In this document: in pieces, positions 1-8,461 of the stretch
Layout: every line of letters begins with the position of its first letter
Position numbering within the stretch: position 1 is the first letter of the stretch
IMG/VR virus record: IMGVR_UViG_3300042691_004430
Location: 1-58,595 of that record
Source: a virus
Length of the DNA stretch: 58,595 bases
Reading direction: 5' to 3' (one strand)
Position numbers and translations under genes: made by a program
The notes under the pieces: model-generated
Database searches by the model: none
Told to the model about the DNA's origin: nothing
What the model saw: only the letters and a program-made list of their open reading frames with translations

Positions 1-120
1 CAAATACTTTTAGATGCTTATGTCATACGTTGTTCTTTTTCTTTTCTTAGGAAATAGTTGTGCAATGCTTCTTGCGTTTCGTTGTCTATGCTCACAATAT
101 ATAACTACTTTTGTTTGTTG

Positions 121-654
121 TCAACGAATAATTGTATCTTTGGTATATTTTGACCAGTCGGTGAAAGTATCACGATTGGTTAAATCGCTTACAGAATGAA
201 CCCAAACGCCTGGGTTAGTAGAACGAAAATCACGATCGTCCAACTTAATGCAGGCGTTATAACCAAGTTGACGAATGTACGGAAGTTTAACACTGATCAT
301 ACTAATAAAGCGATCGTATTCGCTCCATCCTGCTTCAAGAACACCTTCGTGATATTTTAAGTCATAGTCTAGTGTAACCCAATAATCTTCTTTTAGCATA
401 AATGCAATAGGATCATGCCATGCCATATATTGATCATATTCAGGTTGAGTTTGGTCAATGCTAAAACTCATGTTAGCACCAAAGTAGATATGATCAACTT
501 TGTTTTTCTTGGCTAGTTTTAGAATTTCTTCTGCTGGTTGTAAACCAACAACAAACAGTGTTTTCATTCCGTGAGCCGAAGTATGTTCGACCTCAGTACC
601 AACAAAGAAGTTTGGCTGTTCGCTTTTTACACCAGTGCTATAATTTCGTTTCAT
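121..654 (-). CDS. Conserved hypothetical phage protein
   Basis: A 177-residue protein that I do not recognise. It is soluble, with no signal peptide or membrane segment, and has a mixed alpha/beta composition with a hydrophobic strand near residue 35 (TLFVVGLQPAEEIL) and many aromatic residues (YDQYMAWHD, DYWVTLDYD). The start overlaps the stop of the preceding small gene in an ATGA arrangement, which supports this start and cotranscription with the genes upstream. It is the last gene before the left window edge, and about 100 bases after it hold no gene I can support. No function is proposed. Confidence 0.7.
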   Translation of the reverse strand: MKRNYSTGVKSEQPNFFVGTEVEHTSAHGMKTLFVVGLQPAEEILKLAKKNKVDHIYFGANMSFSIDQTQPEYDQYMAWHDPIAFMLKEDYWVTLDYDLKYHEGVLEAGWSEYDRFISMISVKLPYIRQLGYNACIKLDDRDFRSTNPGVWVHSVSDLTNRDTFTDWSKYTKDTIIR

Positions 655-824
655 GATTTCCTGACCTGATAAATTTCATTCCACACTTGCCAACGTTTTT
701 TGACATAATCGTTGACTTCGTTGTGTGGATAGTTGTTTTGCTTCATACTTGCTATTATACGATCTAAATCGCATAATGCAAGATCTAATGCTTCTAATCT
801 TAACTTTTTTTCAAGCGGATCCAT
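651..824 (-). CDS. Small hypothetical protein, 57 aa
   Basis: A 57-residue reading frame beginning MDPLEKKLRLEALDLAL and ending YQVRKS. It fills the gap between two neighbours: it starts inside the last codons of the DUF465-like gene and its stop overlaps the next start (ATGA). Charged heptad-like spacing suggests one or two helices, possibly a coiled coil. The tight coupling on both sides is the main evidence that it is translated. Function unknown. Confidence 0.6.
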   Translation of the reverse strand: MDPLEKKLRLEALDLALCDLDRIIASMKQNNYPHNEVNDYVKKRWQVWNEIYQVRKS

Positions 825-1026
825 TTAGAGTTGCTTTCGCACTTAGTTTACTTTCGATTCTATGTATTTCGTCTTTGAGCCATAACTTCTGTGTTTTTAA
901 CTTATAAACTTCAGGGCTGACGTTTTGATTATTAAAAGTTTCCGAAATGTAAGTGTCTAGTTCTCTGTGTTTTCTTTTTAGTTCTTCAAGATGTGCATTT
1001 AGTTTTTCGTCATCGTTGTTGCTCAT
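811..1026 (-). CDS. DUF465/YdcH-like small helical protein
   Basis: A 71-residue, highly charged protein whose pattern fits the DUF465 (YdcH) family: a first helix with LEELKRKHRELDTYI, a turn, then a second helix with LKTQKLWLKDEIHRI. The KxKLxLKDEI signature is the diagnostic part. Family members are short two-helix proteins of unclear role found in many proteobacteria and some phages. It directly follows the DpdA-like gene with adjacent stop and start, so it is probably in the same transcript. Confidence 0.6.
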   Translation of the reverse strand: MSNNDDEKLNAHLEELKRKHRELDTYISETFNNQNVSPEVYKLKTQKLWLKDEIHRIESKLSAKATLNGSA

Positions 1027-2484
1027 TTATACTTCCTCAAAAAGATTATTAAACATTGTACTAGCATTTACAGTTTTCTTACCAACATTAAGTCTAGTAC
1101 CAATTACTTGCATCCAATATCTGCTGTACTTTTCGATTGCTTCAAGACTTTTGGTGCGATCTTTTAAACTAAAAATTTCGTCAACCACATCTCTAAAAGT
1201 TATACGATCAAATCTGTCATCTATAAGCATATATGGATATATTCCGCTATCATACATTCTATTTGCTCGTTGTGTACTTTCAATATGCATCCAAACATTG
1301 TGACCCATTTGCAGTGCATACGAAAAACTATCCCAACTAGTTCTACCTTCTTTACCTATTTTATTTAGGTCGCCGGGCTTGTAAATACAAATATCTTTCA
1401 TTTGACAATGCATGGATATTGGTGAATCCTCAAATGCATCCACAATGCCATCCTGCACAATACCTTGACTAAACAGTCTTGTATCAGTGGAATACTTTTT
1501 ATCATCAGCACTAGGACTCATCATGTAACTCCACTTGCCACGGTCTTCAATTCTTATACTATGATAAACCTGTCCATTAGCAGTTGCAAGGAAAGGACTT
1601 GCACAGTCATATGTAATCATAAAGTTTGGATTATGATACTTACGAACAGCACGTTGAATGTCAGTTAACAGCACTGCCCATTCGAGTTTGCTTGTGCCAA
1701 GGAAGTGCATAACATCGTGCATACCTGTTTCTAGCAAGCCATCGTGTATCATTGCAACAATACGACGAAGTATCAAGTGTACATCGCACATGTTCTGTCC
1801 ACCCATAGCCCAACCATTAAAGTGAGTCTCTGGATATTGTTTTGGATCACAGTAGCCTTTGAATTCTTCGTACCACTCATCTGCTTCTTGATGATTGCCA
1901 CCTTGAAGAACGTTTAGTACTTTGAAGTTACCGCGGCGATTTGCCATGTAATATTTTGCATTGATATGAGTTGCATCAACTGCATCTTGATATGTTTTAA
2001 TACCTGATGCAGCACTGGCCTTTGGATCACGGAAAGTCCACGTTGGAATATCCAGCATCATGCCGTAGTCCATGTATTCTTCCATCCAGTTTACAACTAG
2101 TTCACGCTTCTTTTGTGCCTTAGGACAGTTTGGATCTGTCCAGTCACCTTCCCACAATCCTTTTGCAATTTGAAAACCACCCGAGTCGCCCAGCAACCAA
2201 CTGTTGTTCCTATCACGGTTACGTAGCATATCTTCTTTTTCACTGAACTTATTAACGTCAAGTTCGGCATGACCTGCACTATAGAGCGCCCATTTGTAAT
2301 GGAACGCTCCTTTGTTTGAGTTTAAGAAATTTAACGCTTCTACTTCACCAATACCTGCAGGAACACGATTAAGATCTACATATTCGCTGTATCGTTGTTT
2401 ACCTATGAATGTAGCATAAAAGCCACTGATACTAGGCAAAAACACTGCATAATCATTTTGTGCCTCGGTTAAATTGCTATTCAT
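1027..2484 (-). CDS. dpdA: DpdA-like DNA-guanine transglycosylase (TGT fold)
   Basis: A 485-residue protein with the landmarks of the tRNA-guanine transglycosylase barrel in order: GDSGGFQ at about 99-105 (Asp100 matches the TGT general base), LQGG at 193-196, WAMGGQ near 225-230, FLGTS near 261, and YDCASP with Asp293 at the position of the TGT nucleophile. It is longer than bacterial Tgt (about 375 aa), lacks the clear CxCxxC zinc motif, and resembles phage and genomic-island DpdA proteins, which exchange guanine in DNA for a 7-deazaguanine such as preQ0. A QueD-like gene lies about 48 kb away in the same window. Inferred role: modification of phage DNA to resist restriction. QueC and QueE are not seen here. 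Confidence 0.8.
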   Translation of the reverse strand: MNSNLTEAQNDYAVFLPSISGFYATFIGKQRYSEYVDLNRVPAGIGEVEALNFLNSNKGAFHYKWALYSAGHAELDVNKFSEKEDMLRNRDRNNSWLLGDSGGFQIAKGLWEGDWTDPNCPKAQKKRELVVNWMEEYMDYGMMLDIPTWTFRDPKASAASGIKTYQDAVDATHINAKYYMANRRGNFKVLNVLQGGNHQEADEWYEEFKGYCDPKQYPETHFNGWAMGGQNMCDVHLILRRIVAMIHDGLLETGMHDVMHFLGTSKLEWAVLLTDIQRAVRKYHNPNFMITYDCASPFLATANGQVYHSIRIEDRGKWSYMMSPSADDKKYSTDTRLFSQGIVQDGIVDAFEDSPISMHCQMKDICIYKPGDLNKIGKEGRTSWDSFSYALQMGHNVWMHIESTQRANRMYDSGIYPYMLIDDRFDRITFRDVVDEIFSLKDRTKSLEAIEKYSRYWMQVIGTRLNVGKKTVNASTMFNNLFEEV

Positions 2485-2870
2485 TTAAACTTTAAGTCTT
2501 TCAATAAGTCGGTTAGTTCTGTAGTGCTATACGCAGTGTTGGGCCAAGAAGTAGTGCCGCTGGTAGTACTGATGTTAGGCGAATAGACCCGGGTTGAATT
2601 TGTACCAACGTAATCTTTGTAGTGGTCTCTGTAATTGTCTTTATATGCACGATTGTTTTGTAGTTCTCTCATCATACTTTCAAGATTTTGTACTTTTTTA
2701 AGCAATGATTCGAACGGGCCTTCTAGTCTTTCATCTTCGTTGAGTTCTTGTGCGTGAACAATTGCAGCAACCATCATAAAGTTACGCAATGCTTTTTTTA
2801 CACTTGGATTATCTGACGCAAGTGCTGCGTCAAACATTTGTGCAAATTCTTCAATATTAAACTGTTCCAT
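2481..2870 (-). CDS. Hypothetical protein upstream of dpdA
   Basis: A 129-residue protein that I do not recognise. The first 70 residues are helical and acidic (NIEEFAQMFDAALASDN, then a heptad-like segment FESLLKKVQNLESMMREL that could form a coiled coil). The C-terminal third is low-complexity and rich in Ser, Thr and Asn, ending in a hydrophobic helix TELTDLLKDLKF. Its stop overlaps the start of the DpdA-like gene, so the two are translationally coupled. A partner role for DpdA is possible but is only an inference from position. Confidence 0.6.
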   Translation of the reverse strand: MEQFNIEEFAQMFDAALASDNPSVKKALRNFMMVAAIVHAQELNEDERLEGPFESLLKKVQNLESMMRELQNNRAYKDNYRDHYKDYVGTNSTRVYSPNISTTSGTTSWPNTAYSTTELTDLLKDLKFK

Positions 2871-3042
2871 GTTTTATTCCCCATTTAATTTTTAACCAAA
2901 TTCTTTCAAACGCATAATGAACCGAAGTCAAAATAATATGTATTGCAATAGCATCTGCAATACCAGTCCACAATGCAGTAATTAATAACGCAATTAGTCT
3001 GTATAATATTGTTCTAACTAAGGTTCGTGTATGAGTTTCCAT
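2857..3042 (-). CDS. DUF2061-like small membrane protein
   Basis: A 61-residue protein with two hydrophobic segments (about 12-28 and 31-43) separated by a short polar turn and followed by a basic-aromatic tail (HYAFERIWLKIKWGI). The R-T-I-x-Y-R start, the TALWTG turn and the ERIW ending match the DUF2061 family of short inner-membrane proteins seen in bacteria and marine phages. Function is unknown. It shares bases with the genes on both sides, directly after the sliding clamp. Confidence 0.6.
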   Translation of the reverse strand: METHTRTLVRTILYRLIALLITALWTGIADAIAIHIILTSVHYAFERIWLKIKWGIKHGTV

Positions 3043-3782
3043 TATTTTTGTTGTGCTGGAAGAATATACTCGTACTTGGCTAGTCCGCTGTCTACTGTAA
3101 TTTTCATTGCACCTTGATCAGTGATACTTAGTTTTTTGTCGCCGTCGAGATGCAGAATTGCCAGAGTCTTGTCAATTGGCCAAGCCCACGTGTGTTTCAG
3201 TGTTCCTGTTACACTGTGCTGGAAAGTAAAACTACCAGCGTGTGTATTTAGATCACCAAAGTAGAAGTTCAAATTTCCGTTTTCAGTTTTAACTTGGAAT
3301 ACAGTTTCTTCGCTGTGAGCACCAGCCATCAGTTTCATACGGGCAATTGCAGCCATAGATGGTTCAATTTCGATGTCCCAAGATGATCCTTTAAATTTTA
3401 CTGATTTGAGTTTTTCTTCGATAATTGCTCGGTTCATAAAGCGATAATCATTCTGGAAGTCACCGCCAGCATTTTTAAAGTGAATCTGTGTAGGAATAGT
3501 CTCTCCATTGCGCTCTTCTTGTTTAATAACAATTGTAGCCTTTTCTTTGTATTCCGGATTCTTCAAGTGGTAAGCAAGTTTGCCAAGATCTGGCATACCA
3601 AATACGCCAGTAAACTCGGCAACTGGCTTGTGTGTTGTGCCTGTTAAAATAACAGATCTATCTTCTGCCATGGACTCAATTGTAGTAGCAGATTCTGCTG
3701 TCACTTTAAGTGTAGCAATAAAGCCTAGTGAATGTGTATGCGATACGATGTCTTGTAAAATGTCTTTCATATTTTTCTCCAA
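3042..3782 (-). CDS. 45: Sliding clamp, T4 gp45-like
   Basis: A 246-residue protein matching marine T4-like gp45: the N-terminal half runs through GVFGMPDLGKLAYHL and ends near FMNRAIIEEKL, and the second clamp domain begins near WDIEIEPSMAAIARM. The C-terminus (AKYEYILPAQQK) fits a clamp beta strand. In T4, gp45 is a trimeric ring that tethers gp43 to DNA and is also the activator for late transcription. A sigma70-like promoter with a 17-bp spacer precedes it and the RBS GGAG lies just before the ATG, so early expression is likely. Polymerase gp43 follows upstream in the same block and gp44 lies near 28.7 kb. Confidence 0.88.
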   Translation of the reverse strand: MEKNMKDILQDIVSHTHSLGFIATLKVTAESATTIESMAEDRSVILTGTTHKPVAEFTGVFGMPDLGKLAYHLKNPEYKEKATIVIKQEERNGETIPTQIHFKNAGGDFQNDYRFMNRAIIEEKLKSVKFKGSSWDIEIEPSMAAIARMKLMAGAHSEETVFQVKTENGNLNFYFGDLNTHAGSFTFQHSVTGTLKHTWAWPIDKTLAILHLDGDKKLSITDQGAMKITVDSGLAKYEYILPAQQK

Positions 3783-3793
3783 TGATTGTTTTT

Positions 3794-3822
3794 ATTGTAT
3801 AGTATAAGCCTTTGTAAGTCAA
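3794..3822 (-). promoter_or_regulatory. Sigma70-like promoter upstream of gp45
   Basis: On the minus strand TTGACT (3817-3822) and TACAAT (3794-3799) are separated by exactly 17 bases. The -35 box overlaps the end of the UDP-sugar dehydrogenase gene. The start codon of the clamp gene lies about 12 bases beyond the -10 box. It fits an early promoter read by host RNA polymerase. Confidence 0.7.
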
Positions 3823-4577
3823 CTCTTTTTTCTAATAGAATTGTTAGATTCAACTGCTGCTTCTAGTGTATTTAGATTTATGTTTGCATTTGCTGCTGTT
3901 TTTAGAAGTGCTTGAGTGTCTTTAGGTAAACACATTCCGCCCCAACCTCTTGTCTCTTTTTCTATAAATGTATGGCTTTCACCTATACGACTGTCAACAC
4001 CGACTCCCCAACGCACACAGTCATAGTTTAATCCTAGTGTTTCGCAAAAATTGTACATTTCGTTAAAGAAACTACACTTGGTAGCAAGAAATGCATTTCT
4101 AAAATACTTGATTGCAATAGCATCTTGTGGTGTACAAAGAGAAATTTTTATTTCTGGATAGGTATAGGAATAAAAATCTCTCCAATAATCGGTGTTTCCG
4201 CCTGCTAAAAAGATGTGTTTTAGATTTCTCAAATCCTCATCTGCTGCACTAGCCCGTAAAAATTCAGGACTAAATGTAACAGAATGTTCTGGAAAATCTC
4301 TCTCGATGTCTTTCCACCCATCTAAGGATATTGTACTTTTAACTAGTATAGGAATGTGTTTAGGAAGTGTACCGATAACATGATGTACAATACTCATATC
4401 GCAACTTCCGTCATCAGTTGAAGGAGTAGGAACACAAACAATTGCAGCATGTAGATTTTTAATATCTTCGACACGAGTATTGTTAAAATTAGGATCTACT
4501 ATAGTAATTTCGTGATATAAATTAAATGCATTGTAATAGGCTTTACCTACAAAGCCGTAACCAAGTAATGCTATCAT
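3819..4577 (-). CDS. UDP-glucose/GDP-mannose dehydrogenase family protein
   Basis: A 252-residue NAD-dependent nucleotide-sugar dehydrogenase. It has an N-terminal Rossmann motif (ALLGYGFVGKAY, 3-14), the CVPTPS strand near 49, TFSPEFLRASAA near 101-112, and a central helical domain with GWGGMCLPKDT, where the Cys matches the catalytic thiol of UDP-glucose and GDP-mannose 6-dehydrogenases. It is much shorter than the usual 390-450 residues and ends soon after the central domain, so the C-terminal UDP-sugar binding domain is missing or supplied elsewhere. It overlaps the PMM-like phosphatase gene by an ATGA junction, forming a three-gene sugar cluster. Confidence 0.78.
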   Translation of the reverse strand: MIALLGYGFVGKAYYNAFNLYHEITIVDPNFNNTRVEDIKNLHAAIVCVPTPSTDDGSCDMSIVHHVIGTLPKHIPILVKSTISLDGWKDIERDFPEHSVTFSPEFLRASAADEDLRNLKHIFLAGGNTDYWRDFYSYTYPEIKISLCTPQDAIAIKYFRNAFLATKCSFFNEMYNFCETLGLNYDCVRWGVGVDSRIGESHTFIEKETRGWGGMCLPKDTQALLKTAANANINLNTLEAAVESNNSIRKKS

Positions 4578-5296
4578 GCTGCTATCCTTGCTTCTTGATA
4601 AAATTGTAATGTTTCAAAAGTAAATCTCCAGTCAGTTACTTCGATACCAACGCCTCTATTGCGTTTTTTAATCTCTTGTGCTAGTGGATAATCGTTTCCG
4701 TCTTCGGACATCTTATCTCCAAAAAAGTAAAGTCTATCCCCGCTTTTAAAATGTTCTAGTATTTGACTTTTATCTTTGCCTTTTTCGTAAATGTCAATGC
4801 CAGTTTCGCCACCAATACGTGCTTCAAGGTCTTTGAAGGTTGAATTAAATCCATCAACTAGTTTTTTTCTTTCCTGATCTAATTCGTCAAATTCAACATA
4901 TAGACGACGTTCTTTTAACGTAGCATTTCTTCCTACAACACTAAAGTTGACTGCACCACCACGTTCTTCGATATGGTTACCTGTGCGTAAAACAAACTTA
5001 CTTTGTTTTAATTTGCCTTCTAACCAGTGACGTGCGAGATCTGGTAATTGCCAAGTTGATTGTTTTACAACATTGCCTTTGACTCTTACTTCATTGCCAC
5101 TGCAATTAAAAATAATACTAACAGCGTTTACAATACGTTCGTTGAGTTGCTCAACGGTTTTGCTATAATCGCTACCAGTTACTAGATATACAGAATTTTG
5201 TTGACAAAACAACAAAAAGAAATCAGCAAACTCAGGATTTATCTTTCCTCTACTAGGAGTAAGGGTTCCGTCTACATCAAAGATAAATTTATTCAT
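4574..5296 (-). CDS. HAD phosphatase/eukaryotic-type phosphomannomutase-like
   Basis: A 240-residue HAD-superfamily protein with FDVDGTLTPSR at 5-15 (catalytic aspartates in DVDGT), a VTGSDY strand near 40, and the late motif FFGDKMSEDGNDYPLA. GGETGIDIYEKGKDK and AVNFSVVGRNA match the eukaryotic-type phosphomannomutase family more than generic Cof phosphatases. Likely activity: hexose phosphate isomerisation or dephosphorylation. Its stop and start overlap both neighbours in the sugar cluster, so coordinated production of a nucleotide sugar is likely. The actual sugar is unknown. Confidence 0.75.
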   Translation of the reverse strand: MNKFIFDVDGTLTPSRGKINPEFADFFLLFCQQNSVYLVTGSDYSKTVEQLNERIVNAVSIIFNCSGNEVRVKGNVVKQSTWQLPDLARHWLEGKLKQSKFVLRTGNHIEERGGAVNFSVVGRNATLKERRLYVEFDELDQERKKLVDGFNSTFKDLEARIGGETGIDIYEKGKDKSQILEHFKSGDRLYFFGDKMSEDGNDYPLAQEIKKRNRGVGIEVTDWRFTFETLQFYQEARIAA

Positions 5297-5724
5297 ATGC
5301 TTTTAGATTCCTTTTCTGCGTCAACTACTCTTCGACGTAAATCGCTACTGCTAAATCTGTGATCACGTTTGTTAAAATGTAACTCAATGCCACGTTTACG
5401 ACATACGTCTTTGCCAGAAAAATCCTTTTCGCGATATTCTTCACCTAGAAATCGTATGTCAATTTCAAACAGTTCTAGTATATCCACTACATCTTGTTCT
5501 GTTTGATATGGAACAATTTCGTCTATAAACTTAACAGCATTTAGTTGAGCATAGCGTTCTACCAATGTTTGAACTGGTTTGTTTTTTTCTGTAGGGCGGT
5601 CTATTGTGGGATCTGTTTGCAAGCCTACAATTAAATAATCGCAGTTTGCTTTGGCTTCTCGTAACATACCAATGTGTCCGGCATGTAACAGATCAAAGGT
5701 GCTAAAAGTTATTCCTACTTTCAT
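5293..5724 (-). CDS. Cytidylyltransferase-family nucleotidyltransferase (TagD-like)
   Basis: A 143-residue protein with the signatures of the glycerol-3-phosphate cytidylyltransferase superfamily: FSTFDLLHAGHIGML near 8-22 (HxGH nucleotide-binding motif), RPTEKNKPV near 43 and RFSSSDLRRR near 122, which corresponds to the RxSSTxxR motif. The size fits TagD/RfaE-type enzymes that activate a polyol or sugar phosphate with CTP or ATP. It is the first gene of the sugar trio and follows gp43 directly, so it is cotranscribed with replication genes. Confidence 0.8.
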   Translation of the reverse strand: MKVGITFSTFDLLHAGHIGMLREAKANCDYLIVGLQTDPTIDRPTEKNKPVQTLVERYAQLNAVKFIDEIVPYQTEQDVVDILELFEIDIRFLGEEYREKDFSGKDVCRKRGIELHFNKRDHRFSSSDLRRRVVDAEKESKSI

Positions 5725-5727
5725 GTA

Positions 5728-8394
5728 TTAACTCCAATCAAAAAGTGAATTAAACGTAGTATTTTGTTTAGTGCTTTCTAAATCATAATCTAGAACGCCG
5801 ATAAGATTGTCAAGTTTGTTATCAATGATAACTTCTTCCATACTGTTATCATCAAATGGCAATTCTTTAAACCACTGCGGAAGTCTTAATTCGTCTACTG
5901 GATATGCTACACTAGTATACCCAAGTGGATTTTGTCTTACCTTACAAACAATAACTTTCATGCCGTCCACAATCTCTTGACTGTATCTGTCGCCGTTCAT
6001 GCGCTTTAGTGTATTCCAGTTAATGCTTGCACGAACGTGACCTGGCATATTTGCTTTTCCAAGTTTTGCTTCTTCTCGCTGATATGCTTGAATATTATTG
6101 GCACGTTTTGGCGAGCCTTTTTCATATCCAGGACGTTCTTTAAATGCACGTCTAAAGTTTGTAATAGCCTCGAGTATGTCACTTTCCGGTTTCTTTAACA
6201 ACACCATAGTAAGCAATTCGCTGAGAAACTCTTGCATAAACACAGGAGTATCACTGCGCTTTAGATCAAGACCCATTGCTTTAATCTTACCAGGTTTGCC
6301 GTCGACGTCTTTGCGTTTGTTTTCTTCATCATATACAAGAACTGCATAACGTTTCTTGGTAATAAACAATCCAGTTTCGCCTACAATTTCACGTCCTGCT
6401 TTGATTACTTCTGCACGGTTCTTTGGGCAATGAAACGCACTGCCCATAAATTCGCCGAAGGTTTTATTTGCTTCTTCGGAAACTTGATCATACAATGTAA
6501 TAACATTTTCTTTACTCCATGGTATGTGTCCGTCGTTGATGTCTTTTTGCAGTGTAGAGAATGCACTAAAGTATACAGAGTCAGTATCACCGTAAATTAT
6601 TGCCTTACCGACATGATCGTATTCGCCAGTGATAATTTCATTTACTTTACTAGCCATGTGCTTGGCAATCTGTCTACCAGTTAGTGTAGTGCTTTGTCCA
6701 ATGCGTTTGTCGAAAAACCTGCAACCTGGATTAAGAATAGCACCATACAAACTGTTAAGGTTAATCTTCTTAACCAACTGACGCTTGTCCCAGAACGAAA
6801 TTTCAGTTTCGTTTCCTGCATCCTTTGCTTTTTTAAGCATTGCCTGTAGTTCTTTACGTTCTTTGTACCAACGTGCCAGTAGTCCGGGAATAACAGATTC
6901 GAACTCATGTGTAAAGATAGTACCGTTAGCACTGATCATCCAAGGCATGTTGCTGTCAAACATTAGTTTATAAAGTTCAGCACCGCTTAACACGTCAGTA
7001 CGACCATCTTCCCAATCAACTGTGATGGTCTTGTCTCTGCGTTGTTCCATTACCCAAGTGTATTCAAATGTGCCAAACAGGCCTTCCCACGCTGCGGCAA
7101 ATGATTTTTTATGCAGTGTCATCTGCTCGTGGATATATTGATCAGTGTATTCTGGGCGTAACTGTCCAACAATACTTTCTGGAGCCATGTTTAATGCTCT
7201 AATTACTGAAGGATACAGACTGTTCAAGTCCATACTTCCAACCCACTGATGCAATCCTTTTTTGGGATATGCAACATATGCACCTGCTGCTTGTGTGTTG
7301 CCGCCGTGGTCACGTCTATTCGGAACCTGCATACCTCTACGGTGTGCTTCGTTGATAATTGCTTGTTCTGTAACAGCAACCGCACCCATAATAGTTTGCA
7401 ACAGAACAGTGTTGTCGTGAGCAATCTCATTTGCTAGATCAATAAAGCGTAGTTTTTTGTCTAGTTTATCAAGTAGTGCAACGTCCTGTCTGTTATATTC
7501 TATAAAGGTTCTAAAGTCGTTATTGTAAAGTTGATCTAGTGTGCCTTCGTATTGTGTCTTGCGTTCATCTAGTTCGTACTCGCCAATTGCATCAAGTCTA
7601 TAACTATGACGTTCTTCGTAAGTGTACTTACGATACAATTCTAGAGAGTCAATATGTACACGACCTACAAAGTCAAATGTCTCAGAAGTCTTGCCGTACT
7701 TTTCGTATTCGCGCTTCTTGGGATATTGATCCCATAAGCAAAAACGTCTAGTATCGTTTTTACTCAACACTCTAGCAACTCTATTGACAGTGTACGGAAC
7801 GTCATATCCTTCACTGTTCCAACCACTTAGAATATCTGCATCTTGTATCAAGTCAAGAAATGTATCCAACATGTCTGCTTCTTTTTCAAAAAGAATACAG
7901 TTCTCGCCCCACTCTACACAATGTTCACGGGCTTGCTCCATTGTTAGTGTCTTTGGTGGAACTGCTAGTGTTATAAGTGCATCCACCCACTGTAAACAAA
8001 CAGTGATTGCAGTAATTGGCATAAACGGATCGCTAGTAGGAGCAAATCCACGTTCTGGATCAAAGTCGGTCTCGATATCCCAAAATGCTACGTTTAGTTT
8101 AGGAGCATCTTGATTTTCGTAGTTTTCACTTAGACACTGAAAGATAGGATTAATATCGCTTTCAAACAGATTCTTATTTTTATTAATTGCTAATTCTTTT
8201 CTGTAGTCTTTGGTATTTTTACAAACAATGCGACTTAGCGGATCGCCATATACACTTTTATACTTTCCTTTAGGATCTTCGTAATAGAAAGTATACTTTA
8301 CTGGATACTCTTGTTGTATTCGTTTTCCGTCTTTACGTTCAATAACTCTAATAATATCAGAGTCTCTGTCAAACATTGCGTCGACATATGGCAT
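5728..8394 (-). CDS. 43: DNA polymerase, family B, T4 gp43-like
   Basis: An 888-residue family B polymerase close to the size of T4 gp43 (898). The proofreading exonuclease is shown by VAFWDIETD near 102-110 (Exo I), by SGWNSEGYDVPY (Exo II) and by the FIEYNRQDVALL motif (Exo III). The polymerase domain has SMDLNSLYPSVI (Pol A), KKINLNSLYGA (Pol B) and YGDTDSVY (Pol C), so all catalytic aspartates are present. It is uninterrupted, with no intein or intron. It replicates the phage genome together with gp45 and gp44. Confidence 0.95.
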   Translation of the reverse strand: MPYVDAMFDRDSDIIRVIERKDGKRIQQEYPVKYTFYYEDPKGKYKSVYGDPLSRIVCKNTKDYRKELAINKNKNLFESDINPIFQCLSENYENQDAPKLNVAFWDIETDFDPERGFAPTSDPFMPITAITVCLQWVDALITLAVPPKTLTMEQAREHCVEWGENCILFEKEADMLDTFLDLIQDADILSGWNSEGYDVPYTVNRVARVLSKNDTRRFCLWDQYPKKREYEKYGKTSETFDFVGRVHIDSLELYRKYTYEERHSYRLDAIGEYELDERKTQYEGTLDQLYNNDFRTFIEYNRQDVALLDKLDKKLRFIDLANEIAHDNTVLLQTIMGAVAVTEQAIINEAHRRGMQVPNRRDHGGNTQAAGAYVAYPKKGLHQWVGSMDLNSLYPSVIRALNMAPESIVGQLRPEYTDQYIHEQMTLHKKSFAAAWEGLFGTFEYTWVMEQRRDKTITVDWEDGRTDVLSGAELYKLMFDSNMPWMISANGTIFTHEFESVIPGLLARWYKERKELQAMLKKAKDAGNETEISFWDKRQLVKKINLNSLYGAILNPGCRFFDKRIGQSTTLTGRQIAKHMASKVNEIITGEYDHVGKAIIYGDTDSVYFSAFSTLQKDINDGHIPWSKENVITLYDQVSEEANKTFGEFMGSAFHCPKNRAEVIKAGREIVGETGLFITKKRYAVLVYDEENKRKDVDGKPGKIKAMGLDLKRSDTPVFMQEFLSELLTMVLLKKPESDILEAITNFRRAFKERPGYEKGSPKRANNIQAYQREEAKLGKANMPGHVRASINWNTLKRMNGDRYSQEIVDGMKVIVCKVRQNPLGYTSVAYPVDELRLPQWFKELPFDDNSMEEVIIDNKLDNLIGVLDYDLESTKQNTTFNSLFDWS

Positions 8395-8436
8395 TCATTT
8401 CTCCTTGTTGCTTCTTGGCCAACTAACCATCTACTT

Positions 8437-8450
8437 GCTCTTAAGTGAGC
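8437..8450 (-). promoter_or_regulatory. Small hairpin in the gp43 leader
   Basis: GCTC and GAGC pair around a six-base loop about 45 bases upstream of the gp43 start, in a 67-base gene-free gap. T4 gp43 represses its own translation through a leader hairpin, so a comparable role is possible, but this hairpin is short and lies farther from the RBS than in T4. Confidence 0.2.
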
Positions 8451-8461
8451 GACTCTATTCA

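Noticed and set aside
18-95. 25-codon minus-strand frame with GTG start at the left edge
   Set aside because: No ribosome binding site, very short, and no sign of coupling to the gene before it. The first 120 bases hold no feature I can support.
14-199. Plus-strand frame at the left edge
   Set aside because: Antisense to the end of the 177-residue gene, with no RBS and a composition typical of shadow frames.
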